DNA of 64,000 nucleotides from Pseudoalteromonas aurantia 208 (GCF_014858725.1 NZ_AQGV01000014.1:305408-369407), one strand, 5' to 3'. Shown: positions 17,430 through 26,977, counted from the first letter of the stretch. Notes: generated from the sequence alone by a model not told the origin. A program made the numbers and translations.

Positions 17430-19319
17430 TTACGCTGATTTGCGCAACAGCCCTTGCTTTTTCAGATACACTAATAATAGCGAAATCGCCGCCGGGGTGA
17501 TACCAGAAATACGAGAAGCTTGACCAATAGTGTCAGGTCGAGCATCAGTTAACTTTGCAACAACCTCATTTGATAAACCACTTACCTGACTATAATCAAA
17601 CTCTTTTGGTAGCAATGATTCTTCATGCCGCAGTTGTTTATTGATTTCATCTTGCTGACGTGCAATGTATCCAGCATATTTCGTTTGGATCTCAACTTGT
17701 TCAAGTGCTTGAATATTCGTAGCATCAGATCCTAAACCTTCAATAGCCATAAGATCATGATAGTTGATCTCTGGGCGACGGATCAGATCTTCTAAACTGG
17801 CTTCACGAGTTAATGGTGTTTTAAGTAACTCATTAACTTGATCAATTGATGGGTGATCTTTATGGATCCACGTTGCTTTTAAACGTTGTGATTCTTGTTC
17901 CATAACCTCTAGTTTATCATTAAATGCAGCCCATCGTTCATCATCAACTAAGCCAAGCTCTCGGCCTTTCTCTGTTAAACGTAAATCGGCGTTATCTTCA
18001 CGTAATAACAATCGGTATTCAGCACGGCTAGTAAACATACGGTACGGTTCTTTGGTACCAAGAGTCGCTAAGTCATCAATTAGAACGCCGGTATATGCTT
18101 GATCTCGACGTGGTGTCCATGCATCTTTGCCTTGCACTTGTAACGCAGCATTCATACCAGCAATAAGACCTTGTGCACCAGCCTCTTCATAACCGGTAGT
18201 CCCATTTATTTGTCCAGCAAAAAATAAGCCGCTGATAAATTTAGTTTCTAAAGATTGTTTTAAATCTCTCGGATCAAAAAAGTCATATTCAATCGCATAA
18301 CCGGGCCTACAAATATGTGCACTTTCAAATCCTTTAATTGACTGTACTATTTGCAACTGCACATCGAAGGGTAAGCTGGTGGAAATGCCATTAGGATATA
18401 ATTCATAAGAAGTAAGTCCTTCTGGTTCAACAAAGATCTGATGTTTATCTTTATCTGCAAAACGCACTATTTTATCTTCAATTGAAGGACAGTACCTAGG
18501 ACCAATCCCTTCAATAACACCAGCATACATAGGAGAACGGTGTAAATTCTCACGGATCACATCATGTGTTTTTTCATTGGTATAAGTGATATAGCAAGGG
18601 ATCTGTTGCGGATGATCTGAATGTTTACCCATAAATGAAAAAGTGGGTGTGGGTGTATCGCCAGGCTGTGTTTGCATCACAGAGAAATCAACGGTTCTGG
18701 CGTCAATACGCGGTGGTGTACCTGTTTTTAATCTATCAACACGAAATGGAAGTTCACGCAAACGCTCAGCAAGTGCAATTGAAGGCGGATCGCCAGCTCT
18801 TCCACCTTTGAAATTTTCCATGCCAATGTGAATTTGTCCACCTAAGAATGTACCTACAGTAAGTACCACTGAATTAGCACCAAAACGTAACCCCATTTGA
18901 GTTACAACGCCTTTTACTTGGTCTTGCTCAACAATTAAATCATCACAAGATTGTTGAAAGATTTTCAGGTTCTTTTGATTTTGTAAAATACTTTGAATTT
19001 CAGCTTTGTATAAAACACGATCAGCTTGTGCTCGTGTTGCTCTTACCGCTGGTCCTTTAGACGAATTCAGAGTTCGAAATTGAATACCTCCTTTGTCTAT
19101 CGCTTTCGCCATAGCTCCACCAAGCGCGTCAATTTCTTTAACTAAATGTCCCTTGCCGATGCCACCAATTGCGGGATTACATGACATCTGACCCAGAGTA
19201 TCCATATTGTGTGTTAACAATAAAGTGTTCATACCCATTCTAGCAGCAGCAAGCGCAGCTTCAGTACCTGCGTGTCCGCCACCAACTACAATAACGTCAA
19301 AATGTTCATGATAAATCAT
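17430..19319 (-). CDS. mnmG: tRNA uridine-34 carboxymethylaminomethyl synthase subunit MnmG (GidA)
   Basis: FAD protein that with MnmE makes the cmnm5U modification at wobble uridine. FAD-binding GGGHAGTEAALAAARMG near residue 13, then CNPAIGGIGKGHLVKEIDALGG, and the helical C-terminus. 629 aa is normal. AGGAT lies seven bases before the ATG. It borders oriC, as in E. coli and Vibrio. Confidence 0.99.
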   Translation of the reverse strand: MIYHEHFDVIVVGGGHAGTEAALAAARMGMNTLLLTHNMDTLGQMSCNPAIGGIGKGHLVKEIDALGGAMAKAIDKGGIQFRTLNSSKGPAVRATRAQADRVLYKAEIQSILQNQKNLKIFQQSCDDLIVEQDQVKGVVTQMGLRFGANSVVLTVGTFLGGQIHIGMENFKGGRAGDPPSIALAERLRELPFRVDRLKTGTPPRIDARTVDFSVMQTQPGDTPTPTFSFMGKHSDHPQQIPCYITYTNEKTHDVIRENLHRSPMYAGVIEGIGPRYCPSIEDKIVRFADKDKHQIFVEPEGLTSYELYPNGISTSLPFDVQLQIVQSIKGFESAHICRPGYAIEYDFFDPRDLKQSLETKFISGLFFAGQINGTTGYEEAGAQGLIAGMNAALQVQGKDAWTPRRDQAYTGVLIDDLATLGTKEPYRMFTSRAEYRLLLREDNADLRLTEKGRELGLVDDERWAAFNDKLEVMEQESQRLKATWIHKDHPSIDQVNELLKTPLTREASLEDLIRRPEINYHDLMAIEGLGSDATNIQALEQVEIQTKYAGYIARQQDEINKQLRHEESLLPKEFDYSQVSGLSNEVVAKLTDARPDTIGQASRISGITPAAISLLLVYLKKQGLLRKSA

Positions 19320-19419
19320 TTACGGGATCCTACTTAAAAATTACCGGTTAGATTTTGAAAGGATGCGTATTCTACCTAGAAATACTCAGAAGTGAAATGA
19401 TTAAATAGTAACCAACAAG

Positions 19420-19741
19420 AAAAAACCAAAAAGAGATCTTTTAATATAAATAAGATCTTTTTAAAGATCTTTATTAGATCTTACTACTACTGAACTCAAT
19501 ATCTGTGAGTAAGGTTTAATATCTATTTAATAGCAATAACTTAGATCAGATCAATTGATGTGAATAGGATCGGATCAAGTATCTAATAAGCTCTGATCAA
19601 AACAACGATTTATACACAGGGTCAGATCAACTTATAATTATCCCAAGGATAACTATGGTTAGATCAGCAGGTAGATCAAAGGTTATCCACAATACGATCT
19701 AAAAAAAAGCAAAAATGTGAATAACATCTGTGTAAAAGATC
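19420..19741. other. oriC: Chromosomal replication origin oriC
   Basis: Lies between mnmG and mioC, the classical gammaproteobacterial location. I count 15 GATC sites from 19326 to 19741, against about 1.6 expected. The mnmG side holds an AT-rich unwinding region with GATCT repeats at 19435, 19454, 19466 and 19477. DnaA boxes follow: TTATACACA (19610-19618), TTATCCACA (19683-19691, perfect), TTATTCACA on the minus strand (19716-19724), and weaker sites around 19638-19652. Order (unwinding element by mnmG, boxes towards mioC) matches E. coli. Confidence 0.93.
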
Positions 19742-19750
19742 TGTTGGTGC

Positions 19751-20197
19751 CTATGAATATACCGTAAGCCTATCACTGAATTGCGGTAACCAAGCCAGCG
19801 CAGTGTCTTCTGGTAGAGATTCATCGAGTATATTGATCTCTAAAGTCGGCAATATTTTACTTGCTCCTTTATTAATCAATAACTTAGCGATATTTTTAGC
19901 TGCATAATTGTAAGTGTCATAACTTGTATCACCAATGCCGATAACAGCAAACTGAATGCCATCCAAATTATCTTGTTGATTTATTTGATCAATAAAAGGC
20001 AATAAGTTTTCCGGGTAGTCACCCGCACCGTAAGTTGATGTAACGACCAGCCATACATTATATCCACACTGAGTGAGGTCCGGTTGTTCTTGTAAATTTA
20101 CAGTAAACCCTTGATTATCTAAGCCTTCTTTTATTTGATCAGCAACATATTCAGCTGATCCCATTTGACTACCTACGACGATCTCTATTTGTGGCAT
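19751..20197 (-). CDS. mioC: Flavodoxin-like protein MioC
   Basis: FMN-binding electron carrier next to oriC. 148 aa with the flavodoxin phosphate loop near residue 8 (VGSQMGSAEYVADQI), the STYGAGDYPENLLPF loop and IGDTSYDTYNYAAKN. Transcription runs into oriC; in E. coli the mioC promoter is DnaA-controlled (known), and DnaA boxes are found upstream here too. Confidence 0.95.
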   Translation of the reverse strand: MPQIEIVVGSQMGSAEYVADQIKEGLDNQGFTVNLQEQPDLTQCGYNVWLVVTSTYGAGDYPENLLPFIDQINQQDNLDGIQFAVIGIGDTSYDTYNYAAKNIAKLLINKGASKILPTLEINILDESLPEDTALAWLPQFSDRLTVYS

Positions 20198-20381
20198 TGT
20201 AATTGATCAAGTCTTTTTAATGCCGTCATAATATCGTGCCTGTGGAAGAAGTAAAGAGGAGGGGAGTTTGATTGGATAAAAAATGACGTGTGTTTATTGT
20301 TCAAAATGAAATTTTCTACTTTATCTTGTTGAATTTTAAGCTGTAAATAAAATATTCCATGCGGTTATTAAGTGAAATTTA

Positions 20382-20595
20382 TGTGGATAAACTGAGAATA
20401 TCTTTTCGATAAGTTTTATTCAATGAATGCATTATATGATGATTTTCACTAAATTTGGTTTGAATGAGGATGATTTTCATGATGTGGACAAATTGAATGT
20501 GTATAACGATCAAGTCTTTGATTTAGATCTGTTTTTTTAGATCTATTAAATTAGATCTATATATTAAAAAAGTCTAATAACATTTAAATTAGATC
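20382..20595. promoter_or_regulatory. Second DnaA-box and GATC 13-mer-like block upstream of mioC
   Basis: Within the 752-bp gap between mioC and mnmE: a perfect DnaA box on the minus strand (TGTGGATAA, 20382-20390), TGTGGACAA (20483-20491) and TGTGTATAA (20498-20506), followed by an AT-rich run with GATCT at 20525, 20540 and 20554 and a GATC at 20592. The GATCT units (for example GATCTGTTTTTTT, GATCTATTAAATT) look like E. coli oriC 13-mers. It may be the DnaA-controlled mioC promoter region or a second origin half. The rest of the gap, 20596-20899, shows nothing clear beyond AT-rich sequence and one GATC. Confidence 0.7.
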
Positions 20596-20899
20596 GGAGC
20601 TGTTATTTGAACGGTTAGATTTTGACTGACTTGCTAGCTATTTGGACTCATGGCTTGGGATGAGTTGTGGAATTGAGTAGTCAGCGGGATTGTCTGTGTT
20701 GGAATTGTTTACAAATTATAAAATAGGTATGCTTATATTCGGATCAAAATCTATTTTCTGTCTTTAATCTATTGTTACTTATGATGTTATGTCCGATAAA
20801 TAACGCTCTCATTTTAGCCAGTGATATTTCTCACTAGTATGGTAAATATACTAAACGATGAGTTATTAGAATACCTATGGGTATAGAAAAGCTTTAATT

Positions 20900-20933
20900 A
20901 AAACCTTAAAGGGGCTAGATCTTTTAAGGTTTT
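20900..20933 (-). terminator. Likely intrinsic terminator of mnmE
   Basis: AAAACCTTAAA (20900-20910) pairs with TTTAAGGTTTT (20923-20933), 16 bases past the mnmE stop. The stem is AT-rich, so strength is uncertain. Confidence 0.55.
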
Positions 20934-20949
20934 AACTGCGGTGTGCGTA

Positions 20950-22314
20950 TTATTTACCGATACAAAATGAGCTGAAGATCTTACCCAGTAAATCGTCGGA
21001 GGTGAATTCACCGGTAATTTCGTTTAAATATTGCTGCGTTAAACGTAGCTCTTCAGCAAGAATTTCACCTGCAATGTGCATTTCTAACTGTGTTTTACCA
21101 ATATCTAAGTGCTCTGCTGAACGTTCTAACGCATCTAAGTGACGGCGGCGTGCCATAAAGCCACCTTCCGTAGCTCCCTGGAAGCCAATACAAGCTTTTA
21201 GATGATCGCGTAGCAAATCTATGCCATCGGTATTTTTTGCACTCAAACGTAAGACAGGGTAATCGCCTTGTTGGCACATCCCGACCGCTTCTTGTGATAA
21301 ATCGATTTTATTACGAACGACGGTGACTGCCATACCTTGAGGGAGACGCGCCATAAATTCAGGCCAAATTTGCATCGGATCAGTGTGGTCTGTGTCAGTA
21401 CCATCGACCATAAACAATACATGATCGGCTTGGCTTATTTCATCCCAAGCACGTTCAATACCAATTTGCTCTACTTTATCAGGGCTATCACGCAGTCCTG
21501 CGGTATCAATTATGTGCAGTGGCATACCATCTATATGAATATGTTCACGCAGTACGTCTCGGGTGGTACCCGCAATGTCTGTCACGATAGCGGCTTCGCG
21601 GCCAGCTAATGCATTAAGTAAGCTAGATTTACCTGCGTTTGGGCGACCCGCGATCACCACACGCATACCTTCGCGCATGATGCTGCCTTGCTTTGCTTGT
21701 TTACGGACTTCATTAAGTTGTTCGATGATTGCGTTTAAATCACCACTCACTTTTCCGTCAGATAAAAAGTCGATTTCTTCATCTGGAAAGTCGATAGCTG
21801 CTTCAACATACATACGCAAATGGATAACTTTCTCCACCAGCGTATTAATATGATTAGAGAAATCACCTTGTAAAGAGTGAAGGGCACTTTTTGCTGCTTG
21901 TTCACTAGTGGCATTAATTAGATCAGCAATCGCTTCTGCTTGTGTTAAGTCCATTTTGTCGTTTAAGAATGCGCGTTCTGAAAACTCACCGGGCTGCGCT
22001 AAGCGCACGCCAGATATTTGGCAAATTTCTTTGAGTAGCATATCAATGACAACAGGGCCACCATGACCTTGCAGTTCTATAACATCTTCGCCAGTAAAAG
22101 AATTAGGGCCTGCAAAATAGAGTGCGATCCCTTGATCTAATTGTTCACCTTTTAAGGTATTGAAAGGTAAATATTCGGCATAGCGCGTTTTTGGGCATTT
22201 CCCAATAATATGCTGCGCAACGTCAGAAGCTAATGCACCTGATATGCGGATAATACCTACGCCGCCGCGTCCTGGTGCTGTCGCTTGAGCAACGATGGTG
22301 TCTTGTGTATTCAT
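20950..22314 (-). CDS. mnmE: tRNA modification GTPase MnmE (TrmE)
   Basis: GTPase partner of MnmG in wobble-uridine modification. 454 aa: N-terminal tetrahydrofolate-binding domain (TIVAQATAPGRGGVGIIRISG), central G domain with GRPNAGKSSLLNAL, DIAGTTRD, DTAGL and NKID, and the obligatory C-terminal CIGK. In E. coli it directly follows yidC; here a 4.8-kb cassette separates the two. Confidence 0.99.
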   Translation of the reverse strand: MNTQDTIVAQATAPGRGGVGIIRISGALASDVAQHIIGKCPKTRYAEYLPFNTLKGEQLDQGIALYFAGPNSFTGEDVIELQGHGGPVVIDMLLKEICQISGVRLAQPGEFSERAFLNDKMDLTQAEAIADLINATSEQAAKSALHSLQGDFSNHINTLVEKVIHLRMYVEAAIDFPDEEIDFLSDGKVSGDLNAIIEQLNEVRKQAKQGSIMREGMRVVIAGRPNAGKSSLLNALAGREAAIVTDIAGTTRDVLREHIHIDGMPLHIIDTAGLRDSPDKVEQIGIERAWDEISQADHVLFMVDGTDTDHTDPMQIWPEFMARLPQGMAVTVVRNKIDLSQEAVGMCQQGDYPVLRLSAKNTDGIDLLRDHLKACIGFQGATEGGFMARRRHLDALERSAEHLDIGKTQLEMHIAGEILAEELRLTQQYLNEITGEFTSDDLLGKIFSSFCIGK

Positions 22315-22449
22315 AAGGCCGTTAATGAAGCGTTTATATTACTTTTAATTGTACAGCAAAGGGGCAAACTGGGCTATTAACAACCATGACATATTGCATT
22401 CGCTTTTGTATATTAGGGGCACTAGCGTATATAGGGAATATAAGAAAAC

Positions 22450-24702
22450 GTGTATCAATTTAAACAGTTTACATTTGAACCTGTTTTAGAGCAGTTGCAT
22501 GTTGATGAGCAGATCGTAACTCTACGACCTAAAGTCGCACAATTACTCTTATTATTTTTAGATCAGCCAGGCAAGTTATTGAGCCGAGAAGAGATACTTT
22601 CACGGCTATGGCTTCATAGTGAATATCGTGATGCCGCTTTAACGCAGAGTATCCAGGAGTTACGAAAACACCTTGGTGATAACGCCCAGAACCCGCGCTT
22701 TATTAAAACTTACCCGCAGAAAGGGTATATTTGGATCAGTCCGGTACATAGAAAGTATAAAATAGCTCGATTCTTAAATAGGACTAATTTTTTTCGATCG
22801 AACTTTGGTTCTATCATGATGCTGTTTATTACGATGATCGGGGTTGTATTATCGCTTTCTCTACCAAATTTCTTTGATAAAAAGCAGCAACAAGGTGCAC
22901 ATGTAACGGTATCATTACCGACACTTATTGTGATGGACATCGATAATTTAACAGGGAAGGTTGAATTTGATTGGTGGGGCTTTACGCTGCAGCAACAATT
23001 AAAAAAGGGTGCAGGGCATACCTTTAGTATTGGGAATGAAGCCACATTCATTGATCAACAAAATGATACACACAAGCCAGACAAAACAACCATATTTTCA
23101 GCGTCTTTAACCCAGCAACAGCAGCGATATGTATTGAATTATCAAATAACACGTAATAATCAAGCACCGATATACGGTCAGCTATTCAGTGAGAATCTGA
23201 CTGCACCGCTAGATAATATGGTCACTGAGTTGGTGCAACAATTAAATGGTGTCGTGCAGCCGGTATCAACAGAAGTTGTTTCAGCAAATCATGATTCAAG
23301 GATCAGCTATTTAAGTGGGTTACATGCGTTAACTTATTATGGTATCTCCGCGGCAACCCCATTTTTTCAAGCCGCTTTATTACATGATGATAATAATCAA
23401 GCTGCACGGTTAGAACTTGCCAATTTACTATGGAAAACGGGGCAATATTCTTTAGCACAGCATTATTTTGATGGTATTGACTTGGATGAAAGTGATGAGT
23501 TTTTAACGGTTCGATACCACCTTTATTATGGCCAATTTTTATTACATGAAGGCCGCTTTGATTCTATAGAGGTATCATTAGCAAAAAGTATGCAGTTTGC
23601 CAACGAATTAAAGCACCGCAGCTTACTTGGTCAAGTGTACCAATTAGAAGCTGATTTGGCTTGGCTGAAGTTTGATTGGCCTCGCCACCATCGAGCGGTA
23701 CAAAATATGAAATTAATAAATGGGGGACTGTCTGTGAGTTTATTGGAATCGCAACGTGCATTTTATATTGCAAACCCCCCTCAAGCAGGTCTGGAACAAA
23801 ACACCGAATTAGACATTGAAGATAATTTAAAGGTGATAAATCGCGCGATTCATTATTATCAACAACAAAAGCAACTCGCCCCGTTAATGAAAAGCTACTT
23901 TGCATTTGGGCAAAATTATCAAGCACCGTTAGGGCTGAGAAAAGAAGCGCTATACAAGAGTTTGAATATGGCTAAAACCCAAGGCAATGTGTATTTACAA
24001 CAACAAATACTACTCTATTTGGGGTTCTTTCATATTCAGTTACACGAGGGGAACGCTGCATTGACGACCCTTTGGAAGTTAGAAAGTATGAATACTCTCT
24101 CAGCTAATATTGCAATACAAGCTGAGTTTTTAATATCGATGGCGTACATGGATAATGTGCTACGAGCAGATATATTTGATAAAACATCTTTTATTAGTGC
24201 GAAGCGAGGGTTTGAAAAGTTAATTTCGGATAATAAAAGTGGCCATATTACTCAGGCGAATGCGCAATTGTTGTTAGCTTGGTTATTAGTTCATCAACAA
24301 GACTATACCGCTGCTATGTCATTAACGGATCAGGCAATTACGACGTACAAAGCGTATAAGTTTGTCGATAGCCTAGCGTATGCACACTACACTAAAATGT
24401 ATATTTTGCTTCAGCAAGAACAGTTTGAGCACTCACTGTCATTTGCTATGAAAAAACCAAAACATAAATTAACGGCTATTTATAAAAGTGCGGCGCAGTG
24501 GCAATTAGGCCATTTTGATCGTGCTATCAAATCTATGACTGAAACTAAAGTGCGTTTTCATTTACAGTGGCAAAGTACGGATCAAAATCTATTACACCAT
24601 TTTATAGAAGCAAGAAATGAGGGAGTTAAATTGGATTCGCTCCCTCAATTATTGCCACCACCTTACAGTGTGTATTGTCAATCTGAATGGGTGTTTGAGT
24701 AG
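22450..24702 (+). CDS. ToxR/CadC-like winged-helix regulator with helical-repeat periplasmic domain
   Basis: 750 aa. Winged helix at about residues 1-98 (LRPKVAQLLLLFLDQPGKLLSREEIL, read in two parts: LRPKVAQLLLLF and LSREEIL; then SIQELRKHLGD and KTYPQKGYIW); one membrane segment at about 120-139; the remaining 600 residues are mostly helical and look like TPR-type repeats, probably periplasmic. GTG start at 22450 with only a weak upstream site. Its end overlaps the convergent neighbour by 25 bases. It likely controls the redox cassette next to it (inference from position). Similar in layout, but not in sensor type, to the regulator at 5620-7743. Confidence 0.85.
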   Translation: MYQFKQFTFEPVLEQLHVDEQIVTLRPKVAQLLLLFLDQPGKLLSREEILSRLWLHSEYRDAALTQSIQELRKHLGDNAQNPRFIKTYPQKGYIWISPVHRKYKIARFLNRTNFFRSNFGSIMMLFITMIGVVLSLSLPNFFDKKQQQGAHVTVSLPTLIVMDIDNLTGKVEFDWWGFTLQQQLKKGAGHTFSIGNEATFIDQQNDTHKPDKTTIFSASLTQQQQRYVLNYQITRNNQAPIYGQLFSENLTAPLDNMVTELVQQLNGVVQPVSTEVVSANHDSRISYLSGLHALTYYGISAATPFFQAALLHDDNNQAARLELANLLWKTGQYSLAQHYFDGIDLDESDEFLTVRYHLYYGQFLLHEGRFDSIEVSLAKSMQFANELKHRSLLGQVYQLEADLAWLKFDWPRHHRAVQNMKLINGGLSVSLLESQRAFYIANPPQAGLEQNTELDIEDNLKVINRAIHYYQQQKQLAPLMKSYFAFGQNYQAPLGLRKEALYKSLNMAKTQGNVYLQQQILLYLGFFHIQLHEGNAALTTLWKLESMNTLSANIAIQAEFLISMAYMDNVLRADIFDKTSFISAKRGFEKLISDNKSGHITQANAQLLLAWLLVHQQDYTAAMSLTDQAITTYKAYKFVDSLAYAHYTKMYILLQQEQFEHSLSFAMKKPKHKLTAIYKSAAQWQLGHFDRAIKSMTETKVRFHLQWQSTDQNLLHHFIEARNEGVKLDSLPQLLPPPYSVYCQSEWVFE

Positions 24703-25490
24703 TGGGGTGTATGCAGCAAAGTTTTACTTGGTGGTGTATTACCTCTATACATCACATTTCCTTGGTTATTAAGTAATATCCAATAGGGCAGTTCAGAGAC
24801 TGAGAATTGCCTAAAAAGCACATTATGTTTATCAAATATCACTGGATGAGTGATGTAAAATTGTTGCTTATAAGTATGTGCATCTGCAATAGAGACGTAA
24901 AAAGGCTTAATGATAGTGAGCTTTTCTATTTTGCTGTTTAAATCAAGTTGGTTATGCGCTTTAATCTTTTCTACACAATCGGGTAAGTGGTGTTTAGGGC
25001 AAAGCGCATCACTAAAAAATAATAGTCGAGCAGGGTGCTTGTCGGACTGATTAAAATCAAAATGGCTATTTTGCAAGCTAGTTAATCGCAATTGCTCTGC
25101 AGTGATAGCTAGGTGCTCTTTGTTTGGTAAACTAACGAGTGTATTTGGTGTATATGTATTAACGACTTCCCCCTGTTTTAAGCTAATCACTGTTGGTGTT
25201 TTTTGTACCGAAAAGTGTTTTGCTAAGCGGTTGTTTTTGTCTATTTTGAGCGTCTTAAATTGTGGGTATGCTTGTATGAAATGTGCAAGGTCAGCGGTAT
25301 TTACGTTCATATCTATTTGAAAATAACGACGTGGAAGGTGTGATTTTGGAAGGTTGCTTAATGCGGCATATTCACTCCATATATCAATAAAGACGACTTC
25401 TTCATGGGCCATTGCTGTTTGAGCTTCAGTGATTTTTATATTACAGATCATCAATATGTTAAAAAGGAACCATAGTAGGGGTTTATTCAT
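24678..25490 (-). CDS. Two-domain thioredoxin-fold protein lacking the first CXXC
   Basis: 270 aa with an N-terminal signal sequence (about residues 1-23). The first domain keeps the thioredoxin frame: IDIWSEYAALS stands where FWAxWCxxC is expected and a cis-Pro TPT occurs at 98-100, but both catalytic Cys are replaced (Ala42, Ser45). A second part (from about 150) has FFSDALCPKHHLPDC with Cys164 and Cys172, reminiscent of peroxiredoxin/TlpA-like folds, and a PYWILLNNQGNVMYRG strand motif. Function unknown; periplasmic thiol chemistry is inferred. Last gene of a three-gene unit; it overlaps the upstream gene by 8 bases. Confidence 0.8.
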   Translation of the reverse strand: MNKPLLWFLFNILMICNIKITEAQTAMAHEEVVFIDIWSEYAALSNLPKSHLPRRYFQIDMNVNTADLAHFIQAYPQFKTLKIDKNNRLAKHFSVQKTPTVISLKQGEVVNTYTPNTLVSLPNKEHLAITAEQLRLTSLQNSHFDFNQSDKHPARLLFFSDALCPKHHLPDCVEKIKAHNQLDLNSKIEKLTIIKPFYVSIADAHTYKQQFYITHPVIFDKHNVLFRQFSVSELPYWILLNNQGNVMYRGNTPPSKTLLHTPHYSNTHSD

Positions 25491-25965
25491 GATGTTGTCC
25501 TTGTGTCGTTAAGTCGAGGAGCTTGGCTTTGAGCTCATCTGTTAATAGTGCGCTGCGATGGATGATGTTCCCTTGTTTATCAATAATGATATGAGTCGGT
25601 GTGCCAGTAATTTTAAATCGCTCCACGAGTGAGCCATCATCAAATACGGTGGGAAAGGTATAGTTATATTGAGATAGAAAGCGACTGACCAATTGAGGTG
25701 ATTGATTTAAACCCACGTTAATCGAGACAACATGTGTCTGTTCCCGCTTTGTATTGGCTGTTTTTTGTAAGTGGGGCATCTCTTCTATACAGTAGCGACA
25801 CCAAGTGGCCCAAAACTTTAGGTAAGTAATTTTGTTTTGAGTGTGAATTGTCTTCCCCTGTATTGTGTTTAAAACGAGTGGTTTGATGAGTTGTGATGCA
25901 TAACAGGCATTGTGTGTTAGACCTATTAAAAGTAGTGAGTATATGACTGCGTAATATCGTTTCAT
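25483..25965 (-). CDS. TlpA/ResA-like thiol-disulfide oxidoreductase
   Basis: 160 aa, signal peptide (MKRYYAVIYSLLLIGLTHN...), then a thioredoxin domain with FWATWCRYC (Cys56, Cys59) and the GTPTHIIIDKQGNI cis-Pro segment. Periplasmic reductant of the TlpA type. It sits between a CcdA/DsbD-like membrane protein, which could feed it electrons, and the Cys-depleted thioredoxin-like protein. Confidence 0.9.
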   Translation of the reverse strand: MKRYYAVIYSLLLIGLTHNACYASQLIKPLVLNTIQGKTIHTQNKITYLKFWATWCRYCIEEMPHLQKTANTKREQTHVVSINVGLNQSPQLVSRFLSQYNYTFPTVFDDGSLVERFKITGTPTHIIIDKQGNIIHRSALLTDELKAKLLDLTTQGQHHE

Positions 25966-25983
25966 GATGTTTCCGTTATTGTA

Positions 25984-26679
25984 TTAAAAGAATAGCGCTT
26001 GTCCGGCGCGTATTAAGTAGTACTGCGCCATGAATAGCATCAGTAGTGCAAAAATAGTGGGTGGGAGCGTTAACCAACGTCCGGACTTGGGAAGAACATT
26101 GAGTAAATGACTAAATACGCCCAGTATAAATAGCAAAGCGCTCATCCCTAATGCAAAGCAAAAAAGCAGTGCAGCACCAAAGCCACTCTGTTGTTGCTCT
26201 GCGACAAAAAGTAATAAGCCTGCCAGTATAGGAGAGGTACAAGGGGCTGCGACTAATCCACTGGCCGCACCCATGAAAAACGGCTTTTGACTCGATAAGG
26301 AGACGTTTGAAAGTAAGTTTGGAAGTGCTAACCAACCTTTGAGAATGGCAGCAAAATAGAGAAGTAAATTAGCAAAACCAATTTGAACCCATGGATCACT
26401 GGCGACAGATCCAAACATTTTACCGGACAGAGCAGCTAACCAACCTAACGCGGCATAAACTAATGCAAAACCTAAGCAGTAGTACGCGGCTCTGCGTTTT
26501 TTGTACTGTTGTTCGGAATTTCTAGGTGCTAATGAAGCAATTGTTATGGGGAGTAGAGGGTAAATGCAAGGGGATAAACTGGCTAATACACCACTAAAAA
26601 AAGCGCTCAGAAGTAACCACCAGCTTAATTGCAGTACATTAAGTTGGCTTAATAGCAATGTTTCTAATTCAACAACCAT
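25984..26679 (-). CDS. CcdA/DsbD-type transmembrane electron transporter
   Basis: 231 aa with about six membrane helices. Two conserved Cys-Pro sites, LASLSPCIYPLLPIT (Cys38) and GLVAAPCTSPILAG (Cys147), are the paired cysteines that carry electrons from cytosolic thioredoxin to the periplasm in the DsbD-beta/CcdA family. No periplasmic alpha or gamma domain is fused; the TlpA-like neighbour probably takes that part. Could serve cytochrome c maturation, copper handling or a dedicated substrate. Confidence 0.88.
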   Translation of the reverse strand: MVVELETLLLSQLNVLQLSWWLLLSAFFSGVLASLSPCIYPLLPITIASLAPRNSEQQYKKRRAAYYCLGFALVYAALGWLAALSGKMFGSVASDPWVQIGFANLLLYFAAILKGWLALPNLLSNVSLSSQKPFFMGAASGLVAAPCTSPILAGLLLFVAEQQQSGFGAALLFCFALGMSALLFILGVFSHLLNVLPKSGRWLTLPPTIFALLMLFMAQYYLIRAGQALFF

Positions 26680-26977
26680 GACAAACTCTATGAAATCTTG
26701 AAATTGTCGATGAGTATTTTATAAGGTCTCAGTAAAGCCTATCAAATAGACATAAAATAGAGATAAAAAAACATTAAATAATTGATATATATAAATATAA
26801 ACCCATAAAAAAGTGAATGAAAGGCGAGGGGGATTAGCCGTTGAATATGGGAAATAAAGATAAGCGCTAGCGCATACTGTTCAGTAATTTCGTATTCATT
26901 GCATTACACGAGAAATCTCTGTCTGCGCTAAACTAATAATCGTATTTTATGGGGTAATAATTTGAAGGGTTATTACT

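Noticed and set aside
20596..20899. A gene in the mioC-mnmE gap
   Set aside because: No frame with start, ribosome-binding site and plausible composition; AT-rich non-coding DNA.
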